Assembly (NCBI GenBank): GCA_964585305.1
Contig: CAZPDM010000050.1
Location: 1 to 31,011 of the forward strand
Origin: CAZPDM01 sp964585305
Lineage (GTDB): Bacteria > Planctomycetota > Uabimicrobiia > Uabimicrobiales > JABWCH01
Direction of reading: 5' to 3'
Length of the DNA stretch: 31,011 nucleotides
Below, piece after piece: positions 15,374 to 22,936 of the stretch. The translations under genes were made by a program, and so were the position numbers. How positions within the stretch are numbered: position 1 is the first letter of the stretch; each line of letters opens with the position of its first letter. Under the pieces are notes generated by a model. That model worked only from the letters and a program-made list of their open reading frames with translations. It was not told the DNA's origin and did not search any database.

Positions 15374-15417
15374 ATTGTCATAGGATTGTCATAAATATAT
15401 CATTTGTTTGTCATACT
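15374..15417. promoter_or_regulatory. Four 11-bp-periodic direct repeats resembling a Pho box
   Basis: The plus strand divides into ATTGTCATAGG, ATTGTCATAAA, TATATCATTTG and TTTGTCATACT, with register 15374, 15385, 15396 and 15407. The TGTCAT core at 11-bp spacing is the layout bound by PhoB/OmpR-family regulators. A TATACT lies about ten nt beyond the last unit on the minus strand, the position of a -10 in PhoB-type promoters, pointing at the small membrane protein gene. The core is inverted relative to the usual Escherichia coli orientation. Confidence 0.55.
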
Positions 15418-15441
15418 TTGGAAGAAATCATGCAACAAATT

Positions 15442-15456
15442 GCTGACACTGTCAGC
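15442..15456. repeat. Short perfect dyad downstream of rmuC
   Basis: GCTGAC, a 3-nt loop, then GTCAGC. On the plus strand it is followed by TTTTCTTGTCTTTTT, so it could terminate plus-strand transcription. On the rmuC (minus) side only AATTTGTT follows, so as an rmuC terminator it would be weak. Confidence 0.45.
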
Positions 15457-15487
15457 TTTTCTTGTCTTTTTAACTAACGCTTTCAGC

Positions 15488-16600
15488 TTAGTTATGCTGT
15501 TGTTTAGATATGTTCGTGTCTTTGTTTTCTATAGGATGAATATTTTCTATATGAAATAAAAATTCGTTTTGTTCAAGGTTTTGTAAAATGGAATGGGGTA
15601 TTGTAGTAATTGTGCGAATTTCAGGAAGTTCTTTCTTAGTAATTACTTCAAGATTTTGCAATTTTTGAAAACTGGGGATAATAGAACCTTCTAAAGAATG
15701 AATAGCCGAATTAAATGTTTCTACTGTACGCGATAGAGTCCCTCCCATTTTTTGTAGTAATTCTAGAAATGAAATAATTTGTTCATAAATTTTTTGTCCC
15801 AATTCACTAATTTCGCGAGCATTTTGGGTAATTTTTTCTTGCTTCCAAACATGATAAATGGATTTTAATATCGCTATTAATGTTGTTGGGCTTGCTAAGA
15901 TAACTTTTTGCAAAAAGGCATTGCTAATAATATCTTGATCTTCTTTAACAGCAGCACTAAAAAAGCATTCTCCAGGTATAAATAGAATAACAAATTCTGG
16001 TGTATTGGAAAATAGCTCCCAATATGACTTGCTAGCTAACATGTTGATATGATTGCGAATTTGTCGAACATGATCTTTAAGTTTTGCAGTTCTATTTTGC
16101 TCATCATCTGCTTCGGCAGCATCTAAATATGCTTGCAAGGGTGCTTTTGCATCTACAATAATGTTTTTTCCTCCTGGAAGATGGATCAACATATCTGGAC
16201 GTAAACGACCATTTTGAGTTTGTACAGAAACTTGTTCTTCAAAATCGCAATGTTCAAGCATTCCTGCTAATTCTACTACTTTCCGTAATTGTATTTCCCC
16301 CCAACGTCCGCAAACAATAGGATTGCGCAAGGCTTTCATTAAGTTGTTTGTGCCACTTTGTAACCTATCGTATAAATTTAGTAATACTTTTATTTCTTGA
16401 TTTAAATTGATATCTCGTTGAGATTGAGTCAGATTTTGATCTGAAATTTTTATTTTTAATTCTTCTAATGCGTTAGATAGTGGTGCAATAATAGATGAAA
16501 TATTGGATGAATGAGAAAAAAATCGGTTATAAATTAGAGTTAATCCCACTCCTAGTAAAATTCCAATAAGACCACTAGAAACTAGCCATAACCAGGTCAT
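15488..16600 (-). CDS. rmuC: RmuC family DNA recombination protein
   Basis: RmuC proteins limit DNA inversions between short repeats and are predicted PD-(D/E)XK-type nucleases. The 370-residue protein has an N-terminal membrane anchor (MTWLWLVSSGLIGILLGVGLTLIY) and a coiled-coil of about 100 residues. The conserved core has GRWGEIQLRKVVELAGM, RPDMLIHLPGGKNIIVDAKAPL (catalytic D and VDAK), FVILFIPGE and ILASPTTLIAIL. It is well within the family length. It stands alone, divergently oriented from the ABC exporter. Confidence 0.94.
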   Translation of the reverse strand: MTWLWLVSSGLIGILLGVGLTLIYNRFFSHSSNISSIIAPLSNALEELKIKISDQNLTQSQRDINLNQEIKVLLNLYDRLQSGTNNLMKALRNPIVCGRWGEIQLRKVVELAGMLEHCDFEEQVSVQTQNGRLRPDMLIHLPGGKNIIVDAKAPLQAYLDAAEADDEQNRTAKLKDHVRQIRNHINMLASKSYWELFSNTPEFVILFIPGECFFSAAVKEDQDIISNAFLQKVILASPTTLIAILKSIYHVWKQEKITQNAREISELGQKIYEQIISFLELLQKMGGTLSRTVETFNSAIHSLEGSIIPSFQKLQNLEVITKKELPEIRTITTIPHSILQNLEQNEFLFHIENIHPIENKDTNISKQQHN

Positions 16601-16664
16601 AAGTAGTAACTTTCCTAAATAGTTCTTGCATTAAAGGTAACTTTATTATAAAATAGTCTTCAAA

Positions 16665-16726
16665 AATAAAAAAATAACAACTATAGTTATTTTTTTTCGG
16701 GTGAAATATTCTCCCGACTTTTTTCT
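16665..16726 (+). terminator. Two tandem hairpins between rmuC and the ABC exporter
   Basis: The first is ATAAC...GTTAT around the self-complementary AACTATAGTT, flanked by A- and T-runs. The second is TCGGG...CCCGA with an inner GAA/TTC pair, followed by CTTTTTTCTTT, a good intrinsic-terminator shape on the plus strand. No plus-strand gene precedes it, so it may stop antisense transcripts entering the exporter promoter. Confidence 0.5.
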
Positions 16727-16774
16727 TTGATAAAAAAATATGGATTTTAGATAATTCATACAAAAATAAAGACT

Positions 16775-16804
16775 TTGTATTTTTCTTACCAAAAATTCTA
16801 TAAA
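16775..16804 (+). promoter_or_regulatory. Probable promoter of the ABC exporter
   Basis: TTGTAT (16775-16780) and TATAAA (16799-16804) are separated by 18 nt, about 44 nt upstream of the GTG start. This is a motif match only. Confidence 0.5.
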
Positions 16805-16847
16805 CTTTTACAGATAGCAGTTTTGTTAGTAAAACTTGGAGGTTTTT

Positions 16848-18713
16848 GTGGTAAAAAAAGATAAAAGGCCAGAAAAAATTAATTATGCTGTTTACTGGCG
16901 TATTATAAGTTATATAAAAAAATACATGAAAATTGTTTTTCTTAGTATTGGGCTTTCTATTATTATTTCATTTTTGCATTTTGGTTCTTTGGGGATGATT
17001 AAACCAATATGCGACTTACTATTTGCTCCAAATGGATCAGAAAGTATTTTAAAAGAATTACAAGATTTTGGAACCTGGGGAAAATCTAGCGCGGAATGGT
17101 TGCAACAAAATGTTTTTAATGATCGCTATCGTGCTTTATATATTATCATGTTTTCTGCGTTAGTTTTAGTTTTAATTAAAAATGCTTTGAGATTTTTCCA
17201 AGAATATTTAGCAGGTTATATTACTAACCTTGCTATACTTGATATTTCTAACGAGCTTTTTCATAAAGTCAAGCAACTTCCAGTAAGTTATTTTTCAAAT
17301 GAAGGAGCAAGTCAGATTAGTAGTCGGTTTATTAGCGATATTCCTATGATGTCAAAAGGGCTTCATGCTATATTAGGAAAAGCTATTTGTGAACCTTTAA
17401 AAGCACTTGCAACAATTATACTCGCATTTATCATCAATTGGAAACTTGCAGCAATAATATGTATTATATTTCCAGCAACTGGATTTTTCCTTAAAAATCT
17501 AGGAAAAAAAATCAAACGTAATGCTAAAAAAACTTTGCAAAAACGTAGTAATATGATGGGCATATTAAATGAAACTTTTTCAGGAATTCGAATTGTCAAA
17601 GCCTATCTTATGGAAGAAAAAATGCAGGAAAAATTTGCTGCAGAAAATAACAAACTCTTTCGTTATGAAATGCGTGTAGTTGCAGCTAACGCAATGACTA
17701 ATCCAATTATGGAAGTTTTTATTGTACTTTCAGGAATTGGCATTATGATATTTTCTGCTCACCAAATTTATATCGGACGTATGACTATTGGAGATTTTGG
17801 ATTGTTTTACGGAGCTTTAGCAGCATTGTTTGATCCTATTAGAAAATTAGCAGATTTAAATAATTTAATTGGAACTTCTGTAGCTGGTGGAGAACGAGTT
17901 TTTGAACTTATGGATACAGTTCCAGAAATTCAAGATTCTCCGAATGCTACAACATTGCAAACCATTGAGAATTCAATTACATTTCAAAATGTATGGTTCG
18001 CATATAAGCCAGAGCAATTTGTTTTAAAAGATATTAGTTTTTCAGTTCGTGCGGGAGAAAAAATTGCTCTAGTAGGATGTTCTGGTGCTGGAAAAAGCAC
18101 AATAGTTTCACTTTTAATGCGTTTTTACGATATACAAAAAGGTTCTATTTCTTTTGATGGAGTAGATGTTAGAAATATAAAATTGAGAAGTTTGAGAGAG
18201 CATATTGGAATCGTTACACAAGAAGCATATTTGTTTAATGAAACAATTGCAAATAATATTTCTTGTTGTCAAAATCCCAAAAAATCTCAAGCAATTATAC
18301 AGGCCTCTCAGGATGCTTATGCAGATATTTTTATTCAAAGATTATCGCAGAGTTATGATACCATTTATGGGCCAAATGGTATTGATTTATCAGGTGGGCA
18401 AAAGCATCGCATTGCTTTAGCTAGAGCAATGTATAAAGATCCAAAAATTCTTATTCTTGATGAAGCAATGGCAAACTTAGATGCTGAAAGTGAATCTTAT
18501 ATTCTTAAAGCTTTAGAAGCTTTTACAGCAAATCGAACAGTTTTTATTATTGCCCATCGCTTTTCTACCATTCAAAAAGTAGATAGAATCTTGGTTCTAG
18601 AGGATAATGGAACTTTAGCCGGATTTGGTACTCACGCGGAATTGATTCAAACTTGCGGCGTTTATCAAAAATTGTACCAAAAACAAATATTAGCAAATCT
18701 TCCTACTCAGTAA
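16848..18713 (+). CDS. MsbA-like ABC exporter (fused permease and ATPase)
   Basis: This is a half-size ABC exporter that would act as a homodimer moving lipids or drugs out of the inner membrane. A six-helix transmembrane domain covers roughly residues 20-320. The nucleotide-binding domain contains Walker A GCSGAGKST, Q-loop TQEAYLF, signature LSGGQKHRIALARA, Walker B ILILDEA followed by MANLDAES, and the H-loop IIAHRFST. All ATPase residues are intact. I chose the GTG at 16848 because GGAGG sits five nt upstream; the TTG at 16836 overlaps that ribosome site. Lipid A/lipid flipping is a plausible role, but substrate cannot be assigned. Confidence 0.92.
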   Translation: MVKKDKRPEKINYAVYWRIISYIKKYMKIVFLSIGLSIIISFLHFGSLGMIKPICDLLFAPNGSESILKELQDFGTWGKSSAEWLQQNVFNDRYRALYIIMFSALVLVLIKNALRFFQEYLAGYITNLAILDISNELFHKVKQLPVSYFSNEGASQISSRFISDIPMMSKGLHAILGKAICEPLKALATIILAFIINWKLAAIICIIFPATGFFLKNLGKKIKRNAKKTLQKRSNMMGILNETFSGIRIVKAYLMEEKMQEKFAAENNKLFRYEMRVVAANAMTNPIMEVFIVLSGIGIMIFSAHQIYIGRMTIGDFGLFYGALAALFDPIRKLADLNNLIGTSVAGGERVFELMDTVPEIQDSPNATTLQTIENSITFQNVWFAYKPEQFVLKDISFSVRAGEKIALVGCSGAGKSTIVSLLMRFYDIQKGSISFDGVDVRNIKLRSLREHIGIVTQEAYLFNETIANNISCCQNPKKSQAIIQASQDAYADIFIQRLSQSYDTIYGPNGIDLSGGQKHRIALARAMYKDPKILILDEAMANLDAESESYILKALEAFTANRTVFIIAHRFSTIQKVDRILVLEDNGTLAGFGTHAELIQTCGVYQKLYQKQILANLPTQ

Positions 18714-18763
18714 AATATTTGATCATATTTTGTTTGCTTTTTAGCAAATAGTATGTTAATATA

Positions 18764-18799
18764 AAAAAATACTCATAATTAGTTTATGAGTATTTTTTT
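18764..18799 (+). terminator. Intrinsic terminator after the ABC exporter
   Basis: ATACTCATAA (18769-18778) pairs with TTATGAGTAT (18784-18793), extended by an A-run and followed by a T-run. It argues against the in-frame ATG at 18786 being a real start for the next gene. Confidence 0.88.
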
Positions 18800-18857
18800 A
18801 AATACTTTTAATTTGGAGCGCGTATATGCCTTTGATAGGCTTATATCGCGGATTATT

Positions 18858-19766
18858 ATGAAAAAATTTAAAGTTCTTTCATACTTGTTAATCCTGTTTC
18901 TAACAATCTCTATTTCTTTATTTGGCCAATCTACAATTAAAATTGTTGCTGCAAATATTTCTTCTGGAAATTATCAAAAATATGAAGCTCCTGGGATTCG
19001 TATTTTTCAGGGAATTAAACCAGATATTTGCTGCATCCAAGAGTTTAATTATGATGGAGAGATTTCTGATTTCGTTAGAACAGCATTTGGAACGAACTTT
19101 GCCTATTATCGTGAATCATACAACAATAGCGGTGACATTCCTAACGGAATTATCTATCGCAATGATTTCAAACTTTTGGATAGTGGTAGCTGGGACGATC
19201 CAGAAATCTCTAATCGAGGTCTTGCATATATAAAATTGGATGTTCCTGGTGCTGGGAATCCAAATCTTTTTGTAATTAGTGTACATCTTTCTACACAATC
19301 TAGTAAACAAGCTGTTACTTCTAAATTTTTAGTGAACAAAATTTGCGAATATTATAAAGTAAGTCGCGTATCTGAGATTACTGATTATATTGTTCTCGGC
19401 GGCGATTTTAATGCTGGTTCTCGTTCCGCACAATGCGTTCAAACTTTTAAGAACGCAGGTATGCTTGTTGATAATCCAATTCCTACCGATCAAAATAATG
19501 TTCCAGATACAAATGCTTCACGTTCTAAAGAACATGATTTTGTTATGATCAACGCTCTTCTAGCTCAACAACAAGTTGCAACAGTTCTTGGGAATAGCAC
19601 ATTCCCTAAAGGATTAGTTTTTGATAGTCGAGTATATACTCCTCTTAGCGATGTTTATCCTGTTCAAAAAAGTGATTCGGGAGCAACTAATATGCAACAC
19701 ATGGCAATAATTCGTTCTTTCTTATTGCCAATCAATTTCCAAGAAGAGTTTGAAGAAATTAAATAG
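18858..19766 (+). CDS. Secreted endonuclease/exonuclease/phosphatase (DNase I fold) family protein
   Basis: The 302-residue protein has a signal peptide (MKKFKVLSYLLILFLTISISLFGQ) and the EEP metal-hydrolase motifs in order: IVAANIS (Asn), CCIQEFN (catalytic Glu), NGIIYR, FVISVHLS, VLGGDFNAG (Asp/Asn) and the late KEHDFVMI (Asp-His region). Members cleave nucleic acids or phospho-diesters/monoesters, so this could be a periplasmic or extracellular nuclease or a sphingomyelinase-like enzyme. The ATG at 18858 was chosen because it begins the signal peptide; the earlier in-frame ATG lies inside a terminator. It is monocistronic, bounded by terminators on both sides. Confidence 0.85.
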   Translation: MKKFKVLSYLLILFLTISISLFGQSTIKIVAANISSGNYQKYEAPGIRIFQGIKPDICCIQEFNYDGEISDFVRTAFGTNFAYYRESYNNSGDIPNGIIYRNDFKLLDSGSWDDPEISNRGLAYIKLDVPGAGNPNLFVISVHLSTQSSKQAVTSKFLVNKICEYYKVSRVSEITDYIVLGGDFNAGSRSAQCVQTFKNAGMLVDNPIPTDQNNVPDTNASRSKEHDFVMINALLAQQQVATVLGNSTFPKGLVFDSRVYTPLSDVYPVQKSDSGATNMQHMAIIRSFLLPINFQEEFEEIK

Positions 19767-19770
19767 CAGC

Positions 19771-19803
19771 AAAAAAAGCCGTCTTTTTTAAGACGGTTTT
19801 TTT
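19771..19803. terminator. Bidirectional intrinsic terminator between convergent genes
   Basis: CCGTCTT (19779-19785) and AAGACGG (19790-19796) form the stem with a 4-nt loop. An A-run precedes and a T-run follows. It can serve both the plus-strand EEP gene and the minus-strand JAMM gene. Confidence 0.92.
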
Positions 19804-19809
19804 ATTTTT

Positions 19810-20304
19810 TTAAATTTTGGGAGTATATATAATCCAAGGAACTTGTCTTAATTTTTTTTCTTTTGTTTCAACATTTTCTTCTACTACAAAAGATTTAAAA
19901 TATTGACTTAAAGGATCAATAAGAATAAAAACATTTCCCAATTGGTTATAAGGAAATGTTAAAAATGTCTGATAATCTGTAGAAGAAAAATGTGGATCTG
20001 CGCCAAAAGGATGAGAATGGAATAAACCAATTTCTTTCGGACGCTCTGATATATTTCTATATCGTTCATCCAAAAATAATTCGCATTCTCTTGTTCCATG
20101 TAAGGTAAATTGAGCATGAGTGTGGCTATTATCTAGATCTCCACTAACCCAATCCACAATTTTAGTATAGGATTTTCCTTCCCATTGAAGTCTATATCCT
20201 AATAGTCTGCCTAGCATTTCTTGTGGAATAGCAGAATGGCAACGATGGTAAATTTCTTGGGCTACTCTTGCTAAAATATAAACCGAATAGATTTGTTCTG
20301 TCAT
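19810..20304 (-). CDS. Stand-alone JAMM/MPN (JAB1) metalloprotease-like protein
   Basis: The 164-residue protein is essentially one MPN domain. The zinc JAMM motif is complete: Glu in EMLGRLLGY (E29), then H96-S97-H98-P in FHSHPFG, and S107 with D110 in FSSTD. Known members remove ubiquitin-like tags or cut isopeptide-like bonds. Bacterial stand-alone versions also act in cofactor sulfur-carrier pathways and in conflict systems. No ubiquitin-like, E1 or E2 gene is visible nearby, so the substrate is unknown. AAAGGA lies six nt before the ATG. Confidence 0.85.
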   Translation of the reverse strand: MTEQIYSVYILARVAQEIYHRCHSAIPQEMLGRLLGYRLQWEGKSYTKIVDWVSGDLDNSHTHAQFTLHGTRECELFLDERYRNISERPKEIGLFHSHPFGADPHFSSTDYQTFLTFPYNQLGNVFILIDPLSQYFKSFVVEENVETKEKKLRQVPWIIYTPKI

Positions 20305-20337
20305 TAAAAATCCTTTTTAAAAAGAAACTTAAAATAA

Positions 20338-20374
20338 AAAAAGAAGCCTATATAAATATAGACTTCTTTTTTTG
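20338..20374 (-). terminator. Intrinsic terminator after the C1 peptidase gene
   Basis: GAAG/CTTC and CTATAT/ATATAG pair with one mismatch around a 2-nt centre, with T-runs on both strands. It lies directly downstream of the peptidase stop on the minus strand. Confidence 0.85.
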
Positions 20375-20395
20375 GAATAAGCTTAATTGGCTAAA

Positions 20396-21253
20396 TTATT
20401 TGCCAGTAACAAAGAAAACTCCACCAAAGCAAGTTCCGAATTTAACAGCGTTGTTCATTTGATCATAACCAACTCTGAAAAATCCTTTTTCGCCCCAGCC
20501 AGTTCCCCAGCTATTTTTTACTTTGAAGCATTGTAAGCTATCATCATAACCAACGATGGTAACAGCGTGATAACCTTTTAAGCTTTGGTTAGCGGCTAAG
20601 CGATATACACCAGAGCTGTAGCTCATGAAATCGCCATATACTGCAAATCCGCAATATCCTGGGCCATATTTAGCTAAATTGGCTTTGATAGTATTGAGGT
20701 CAGTGGTTACTACAAAGCTGGTGATTTTGTGTTTAGCAGTGCAGCTTGCGCAAGCAGCTTCATAGCCTTTGTATGGGCAGCATGCTTCATCGGTTACACC
20801 TTGATTTTTGAGCAAATTCATGGATGTGTCCAAATACCAGCCATTGCAGCCGCCATAAGGACCAATAGCTTTTGCTTTCATCATGAAATCTTGTTCAGAA
20901 AGATCGAAAGTGCCTAAGCCTTTTAATAAGCAATAGCCTTCATAAGTTGCGGATGCGCCAAAGGAATAGCAACTTCCACAGCCACCTTGGTTTTTGATAG
21001 ATGTTGATGGAACTTCAAAAGCGCGTTCGGTAACTTCTTCTGCATAGTCCATGCTAACTGGTAGATTAGCAATATCCATAATGCCAGGTAATAGACCGAG
21101 TAGAGCTTCTTGTTCGATTGGACTCATACGAGTTACCCAAGATTCTTCTGCGGACCAAGTAGCATTTGTGGCTTTTAGAACTTTTTGGATTTCTTGTACT
21201 GGTTGTGCAGTAAGAGCTAATGCAAGAACAAGTAACATAGCCATTAGTTTCAT
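20396..21253 (-). CDS. Secreted papain-family (C1) cysteine peptidase
   Basis: The 285-residue precursor has a signal peptide (MKLMAMLLVLALALTAQ), a propeptide-like segment to about residue 80, and a C1A catalytic domain. Visible catalytic residues are Q89 and C95 in NQGGCGSCYSFGA, H229 in GYHAVTIVGYDD and N247 in VKNSWGTGWGEKGFF. Several paired cysteines suggest disulfides outside the cytoplasm. The gene has visibly higher G+C and more GC-ending codons than its neighbours, which could mean high expression or transfer. AAGGGGC precedes the ATG. It is monocistronic with its own terminator. Confidence 0.93.
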   Translation of the reverse strand: MKLMAMLLVLALALTAQPVQEIQKVLKATNATWSAEESWVTRMSPIEQEALLGLLPGIMDIANLPVSMDYAEEVTERAFEVPSTSIKNQGGCGSCYSFGASATYEGYCLLKGLGTFDLSEQDFMMKAKAIGPYGGCNGWYLDTSMNLLKNQGVTDEACCPYKGYEAACASCTAKHKITSFVVTTDLNTIKANLAKYGPGYCGFAVYGDFMSYSSGVYRLAANQSLKGYHAVTIVGYDDSLQCFKVKNSWGTGWGEKGFFRVGYDQMNNAVKFGTCFGGVFFVTGK

Positions 21254-21431
21254 ATTTTGCCCCTTTTATGAGATTGATTTTGGATGGGAATGATTTATTT
21301 TTGTATGTTACAAAAAATAAATTTTCCTCATTTAAAATAAAAACTTAATGTACTAAAATTCATCTAATAAATCAGCAAATAAAATGCCATTCATATTATA
21401 AATATGAAAATAGATATAACTATAATATATG

Positions 21432-21479
21432 AATAATGTTAAGTATTTTTTTAGTTATAAAAAAATACTTAACATTATT
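21432..21479. repeat. Perfect 22-bp inverted repeat
   Basis: Arms 21432-21453 and 21458-21479 are exact reverse complements around a 4-nt GTTA centre. It has no U-tract beyond the stem on the minus strand. Two TGTTAC motifs follow at 21479 and 21489 (10-bp spacing), with CGTTAC at 21507 and another TGTTAC at 21306. It may end the Rrf2 transcript or be a regulator site between Rrf2 and the peptidase. Confidence 0.75.
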
Positions 21480-21537
21480 GTTACCTAATGTTACAAATCT
21501 AAAATTCGTTACAATTTTGCTCTCTTAAAGGACTTAT

Positions 21538-22017
21538 TTAGCTATCTTTAGAAATTGGCCAATTACATTGGCAATACTTACCATAAACAGACTCTATTGT
21601 GTCTAACTTTCCATGTAAATTCTGACTTAATTCTCCAATACTTTTTTCTTTGAATAAAAGTAATATTTTGCCTTTGATTGCTTTCCATTGTTCATGGAAA
21701 GGGCAAGGTTCTTTTTGAGTACAGCCAGAAAAACCTAAAATACAATTTTGTAAAAAATTTTCGCCATCTATAGATTGAACAATTTGCATAGGAAAAATTT
21801 CATTTGGATTTTTTGCTAAAGCAAAACCCCCTGTTTTTCCTTTATAGGAAATTAAAATTCCACTTCGTACTAATATTTGTAATATTTTTCCTAAAAAATG
21901 GTTGGGAATTTTAAGTGCTTGAGCAATATCCCGTTGTAAAACTGGCTTTGTTGAATTTAAAGAAGCAAGATATAAAATGGCTTGTAAGCCATATTCACAT
22001 CCACGACTTAGTAACAT
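21538..22017 (-). CDS. Rrf2-family transcriptional regulator, probable Fe-S sensor
   Basis: The 159-residue protein has the Rrf2 winged-helix start (MLLSRGCEYGLQAILYLA), the recognition region LQRDIAQALKIPNHFLGKILQ, and the wing GKTGGFALAKNP. Three cysteines in the dimerisation region (NCILGFSGCTQKEPCPF; C-x6-C-x5-C) match the ligand pattern of IscR/NsrR-type regulators that bind an iron-sulfur cluster. It could sense nitric oxide, oxygen or Fe-S status; the ligand is not decided by sequence. Two further Cys occur near the C-terminus (YCQC). AGGGG lies before the ATG. No isc, suf or nitrosative-stress genes adjoin. Confidence 0.88.
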   Translation of the reverse strand: MLLSRGCEYGLQAILYLASLNSTKPVLQRDIAQALKIPNHFLGKILQILVRSGILISYKGKTGGFALAKNPNEIFPMQIVQSIDGENFLQNCILGFSGCTQKEPCPFHEQWKAIKGKILLLFKEKSIGELSQNLHGKLDTIESVYGKYCQCNWPISKDS

Positions 22018-22069
22018 AATATCCCCTGTTAAAAAAATTAGCTTTCTATCAAATTAGAAATTATTTAGG

Positions 22070-22684
22070 CTAGTTTCTATCAATTTCTTGCCCAGATTCA
22101 AGCAGATAGAGTGCAATAGCCTTTACTGGAGTGGGTTCTTGAGGAAGATTCGGATAATAAAACATGGTTAATCGCCGTGTACAACCTACAAAAGTAATAG
22201 GAATATCTGAAACAAAAGGATCGATAAGAAGATTTTGATAATCTTTTGGATAGATTAAAAGTAGCACATCTATAGAATCAGGAGTTTTTTTTAATGTGTT
22301 CAAAGATGATTCTTTTGCAGAAATTTCTATTGTTGCAACTGGTAAGCATTTTATTTTCTGGATACAATCACGCCATTTTTCGCTTTGTACTGGTACAATT
22401 TTAGCTTCGTAATTCGGAGCAATTGTTTTTTGAATTCTCTCTGAAATTCGATTAAGAATTTCCGGATGAATTCCTGCTGTGGGAACAAAAATATATGGGC
22501 TTTTTTTGTAAGTTTCATTAACTAATTGCAGATCATAATCATCATCAGGTGTGATTTGTAAATTTTGTGTTTGTGAAAAAATTTTTTTTGTTTCAGATTT
22601 TCGTGATATTTCTGTAATAGGCTGGATTGCGATTAAACTTGCCGAAAAAAACCACCCAATAATAAAAAGGATTCTTGCAACCAT
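22070..22684 (-). CDS. Secreted protein of unknown function
   Basis: I do not recognise this 204-residue protein. It has a signal-peptide-like N-terminus (MVARILFIIGWFFSASLIAIQ) and alternating strand-helix stretches, such as YIFVPTAGIHPEILNRISERIQ and IDVLLLIYPKDYQNLL. VPxxxIxxEILxRIxE resembles the N-terminal half of archaemetzincin-like proteins. No HExxH zinc motif is present, so I do not propose peptidase activity. AAAGGA lies five nt before the ATG. It sits between prfB and the Rrf2 regulator, with gaps on both sides. Confidence 0.6.
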   Translation of the reverse strand: MVARILFIIGWFFSASLIAIQPITEISRKSETKKIFSQTQNLQITPDDDYDLQLVNETYKKSPYIFVPTAGIHPEILNRISERIQKTIAPNYEAKIVPVQSEKWRDCIQKIKCLPVATIEISAKESSLNTLKKTPDSIDVLLLIYPKDYQNLLIDPFVSDIPITFVGCTRRLTMFYYPNLPQEPTPVKAIALYLLESGQEIDRN

Positions 22685-22869
22685 GAGATTCCTTTGGGGT
22701 AAAATAATATTTGTCTTATTTTGATTAATAAAGTAAAGAACAAATATTTTGTATTAAAAGTTGGGAGAATTGTTTAGCTATGATTTTTTTTTCGGCAGAA
22801 CTTTGTAATAAAAATTATTACGAATTACAAAGCCTTTAGTTAAATTTCATAATTTTTTATTGTCAAAAA

Positions 22870-22898
22870 AAGAAAAAAGTCGAGCGAGTATCGCTCGA
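22870..22898 (-). terminator. Intrinsic terminator of prfB
   Basis: TCGAGCGA (22880-22887) pairs with TCGCTCGA (22891-22898) over a 3-nt loop. On the minus strand it is followed by CTTTTTTCTTTTTTT. Confidence 0.93.
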
Positions 22899-22936
22899 AA
22901 AAATAATTTTAAGCTAACATGGTTAGTCTCATTATT

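Noticed and set aside
18786..18857. Upstream in-frame start of the EEP protein
   Set aside because: The ATG lies inside the ABC exporter's terminator, and starting there would bury the signal peptide.
22070..22684. Archaemetzincin-like peptidase
   Set aside because: The resemblance is limited to a VPxxxIxxEIL stretch and no zinc-binding HExxH motif is present.
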